Shown here: positions 5,212 through 6,471 of the stretch, piece by piece
Layout of the letters: each line of letters begins with the position of its first letter
How positions within the stretch are numbered: the first letter of the stretch is position 1
Assembly (NCBI GenBank): GCA_003175915.1
Contig: PSRH01000100.1
Coordinates: forward strand, 1-6,471
Length of the DNA: 6,471 bases
From: Candidatus Melainabacteria bacterium
GTDB taxonomy: Bacteria; Cyanobacteriota; Vampirovibrionia; Obscuribacterales; Obscuribacteraceae
Direction: 5' to 3'
Translations under genes and position numbers: made by a program
The notes under the pieces: generated by a model
Seen by the model: the letters and a program-made list of their open reading frames with translations, nothing else
Told to the model about the DNA's origin: nothing
Database searches by the model: none

Positions 5212-6282
5212 CTACGGTTTGAACAACTGAAATAGACGCTTGATCTCGTGCCAAATTGTTGATTGCTGAGCGCCGGTAGCGAAGCCGTGGTCGTTCCCGG
5301 AATTTTTCCTCGCGTCGAATTTCTTTGCAAGCGGGCTGTTCTGACCGGATCTCTCTTGCAACAATTTGCTCAAATGTGGTCGTCGAGGCTGCCTCTCGCC
5401 GAACGGGCTGGTTTCCTGAGAATGGCTTGTGGAAATCATCGCCTCTTCAGGAACGACGAAATCGGGGTGGATCTCGTGATAAATGCGATAGAGCTCATAA
5501 CGGACGACCCTTGCTGATTGTGGTCGGTCGTCTATAGAGTGAGCCGTCAACCTTCTTATAAGATTGTCCAGGCTAACCAGCACCTCCCGTTTTATCTGGG
5601 CTGGTGCGCTGACGGCAAGCGGTTTTGGACGTATGCCCGTTAAGAGTTGCCCGAGCGTGGCCCCCAGTGCGTAAAGATCGCTTCTCGGTTCGGGGCGGCC
5701 GAAGTACTGCTCGGGTGGGGAGTACCCGGTGGTAACCACTCTTGTGGCAGCTTGTCTGGGCAATATGGAGCGGGCGATGCCGAAGTCGATGAAGACGATT
5801 TGACCTTCGGGCGTCAGCATCAAATTGCTCGGTTTTAAATCTCTATAGATGATCGGTGGCTCGTGCTCGTGCAAATACTCGAGAATCTCGCAACACTGAA
5901 TGGCTATCTCGACAGTTGCTTCCGATGAAAATGAACCCCAACTCTTGATGATCTCATCGAGGTTATTACCGGGGATGTAGTCCATGACCAAGAAATACTC
6001 TCGATTCTCAGTCACGCAATCATCGAAGAGCCTGACGATTCCCGGGTGGCTTAAACGCCTGAGAATATCTACTTCCCGCTTAAAGAAGCGGACTGCTTCA
6101 TCATGTTCTTCTGGAGTTGCGTCATTGATGGTCAGCTGCTTGAGTACGCAGAGTGCATTATTGCGAGCCTTATCTTCAGCCAGATAGGCCACACCCATAC
6201 CCCCTTGTCCCAGATGCTGGCGCAGCTGGTAGCGGGAAAGCCAATTGTCGATGTCATGACTCACTTTGCGGACCTCAGGCAT
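5212..6282 (-). CDS. Soluble Hanks-type serine/threonine protein kinase
   Basis: The 356-residue protein has a kinase domain at about residues 18-265. Landmarks are the glycine loop GQGGMGVAYLAED (25-37), Lys48 in CVLKQL, Glu70 in the C-helix, the catalytic loop IYRDLKPSN with Asp148, Lys150 and Asn153, the DFG at 166-168, SPPEQY at 188-193 standing for APE, Asp202 in SDLYALG, and Arg253 in the closing DDRPQSA. All catalytic residues are present, so it should phosphorylate Ser/Thr. His of the HRD motif is Tyr, a change seen in other bacterial kinases of this sort. The remaining 90 residues are polar and low in complexity, end in an amphipathic IKRLFQLFKP, and contain no transmembrane helix or PASTA/WD repeat, unlike receptor-type PknB. 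The ATG at 6282 has no close ribosome site. A GTG at 6264 (350 residues) has GAGG 8 nt upstream and may be the true start. It is the first gene of a probable operon with the glycosyltransferase. Confidence 0.93.
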   Translation of the reverse strand: MPEVRKVSHDIDNWLSRYQLRQHLGQGGMGVAYLAEDKARNNALCVLKQLTINDATPEEHDEAVRFFKREVDILRRLSHPGIVRLFDDCVTENREYFLVMDYIPGNNLDEIIKSWGSFSSEATVEIAIQCCEILEYLHEHEPPIIYRDLKPSNLMLTPEGQIVFIDFGIARSILPRQAATRVVTTGYSPPEQYFGRPEPRSDLYALGATLGQLLTGIRPKPLAVSAPAQIKREVLVSLDNLIRRLTAHSIDDRPQSARVVRYELYRIYHEIHPDFVVPEEAMISTSHSQETSPFGERQPRRPHLSKLLQERSGQNSPLAKKFDARKNSGNDHGFATGAQQSTIWHEIKRLFQLFKP

Positions 6283-6353
6283 TGAAGCGCCGGTGCTGCC
6301 TCAAATGCTTTCTTGTCATACCCTGCCCCCAAATACACAAATCAGCATGGGGC

Positions 6354-6383
6354 ATTGTACTGAACAGCGATTGACCGTTCCAA
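6354..6383 (-). promoter_or_regulatory. Candidate promoter of the kinase-glycosyltransferase operon
   Basis: On the minus strand TTGGAA (6383-6378) and TACAAT (6359-6354) are 18 bp apart, matching consensus at 4 and 5 of 6 positions. The start would fall near 6347, giving a leader of about 65 nt to ATG 6282 or 83 nt to GTG 6264. It is the best promoter-like pair I see in the upstream region. Confidence 0.4.
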
Positions 6384-6427
6384 AACTTAACTAAACATTC
6401 CTGGCTGAGTGTTGGCAAAAAAGAGTA

Positions 6428-6455
6428 TTGACATACATCCGTATGGTATGATACT
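6428..6455 (+). promoter_or_regulatory. Rightward promoter with overlapping dyad operator at the window edge
   Basis: TTGACA (6428-6433) is a perfect -35 box. GATACT (6450-6455) at 16 bp spacing is a 4-of-6 -10 box; TATGAT (6447-6452) matches better but would leave only 13 bp. Between the boxes lies the dyad CATAC-N4-GTATG (6432-6445), followed directly by another GTATG (6446-6450). A repressor bound there would block RNA polymerase. TetR/AcrR-type operators often have this layout. The regulated gene starts beyond base 6471, divergent from the kinase gene. Confidence 0.5.
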
Positions 6456-6471
6456 TTCTAATGCTCCCCCC

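Noticed and set aside
5263..5517. Plus-strand frames opposite the C-terminal part of the Ser/Thr kinase
   Set aside because: They are antisense frames within a recognisable gene and lack ribosome sites or motifs.

Overview
The window is ordinary bacterial chromosome with mid-range base composition. It holds five well-supported protein genes and two small orphan genes. I see no rRNA, tRNA, CRISPR array, insertion sequence or phage gene. The protein types suggest an environmental, signalling-rich bacterium: a soluble Hanks-type Ser/Thr kinase beginning GQGGMGVAYLAED, a PAS histidine kinase with an FYSIVSHELRTPLTSIRGS-type phosphoacceptor region, and a GT4 glycosyltransferase of the PPKYYGGTERVV type. 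A non-photosynthetic relative of the cyanobacteria (Vampirovibrionia/Melainabacteria) is my best guess, but this rests on sequence flavour and was not tested.

Left part (1-1610). A YqaB-like HAD sugar-phosphate phosphatase (83-706, +) is followed by a short gene for a two-helix membrane hairpin protein (823-1047, +) that has its own near-consensus promoter. Facing it is a small gene for a probable exported protein (1248-1481, -). A nested hairpin at 1165-1209 lies between the two convergent small genes and probably terminates transcription, perhaps in both directions. The exported-protein gene has a perfect TTGACA -35 box. Its promoter region is shared divergently with the next gene and contains an 8-bp inverted repeat.

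Middle (1610-4009). A class I glutamine amidotransferase domain protein (1616-2344, +) has an intact Cys-His-Glu triad but no synthetase partner beside it. A gap of roughly 400 bp follows with no convincing gene, though one start-less frame looks protein-like. Next is an orphan membrane-anchored PAS sensor histidine kinase (+), ending at 4009.

Right part (4006-6471). Two minus-strand genes form a likely operon, transcribed from right to left: the Ser/Thr kinase (5212-6282) and then the GT4 glycosyltransferase (4006-5124). The glycosyltransferase and histidine kinase genes converge so tightly that both stop codons come from a single CTAG. The last 50 bases carry a plus-strand promoter with a dyad between its -35 and -10 elements, resembling a TetR-type repressor operator. 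The gene it serves lies outside the window.

Taken together, this is a cluster of signalling and surface or carbohydrate genes: two sensor/kinase proteins of different chemistry, one glycosyltransferase, one sugar phosphatase and one amidotransferase. Nothing here shows that they form one pathway. Only the kinase-glycosyltransferase pair has a layout suggesting shared expression. I did not find a clear new defence or mobile system. The least explained items are the two small genes and the regulatory DNA around them.
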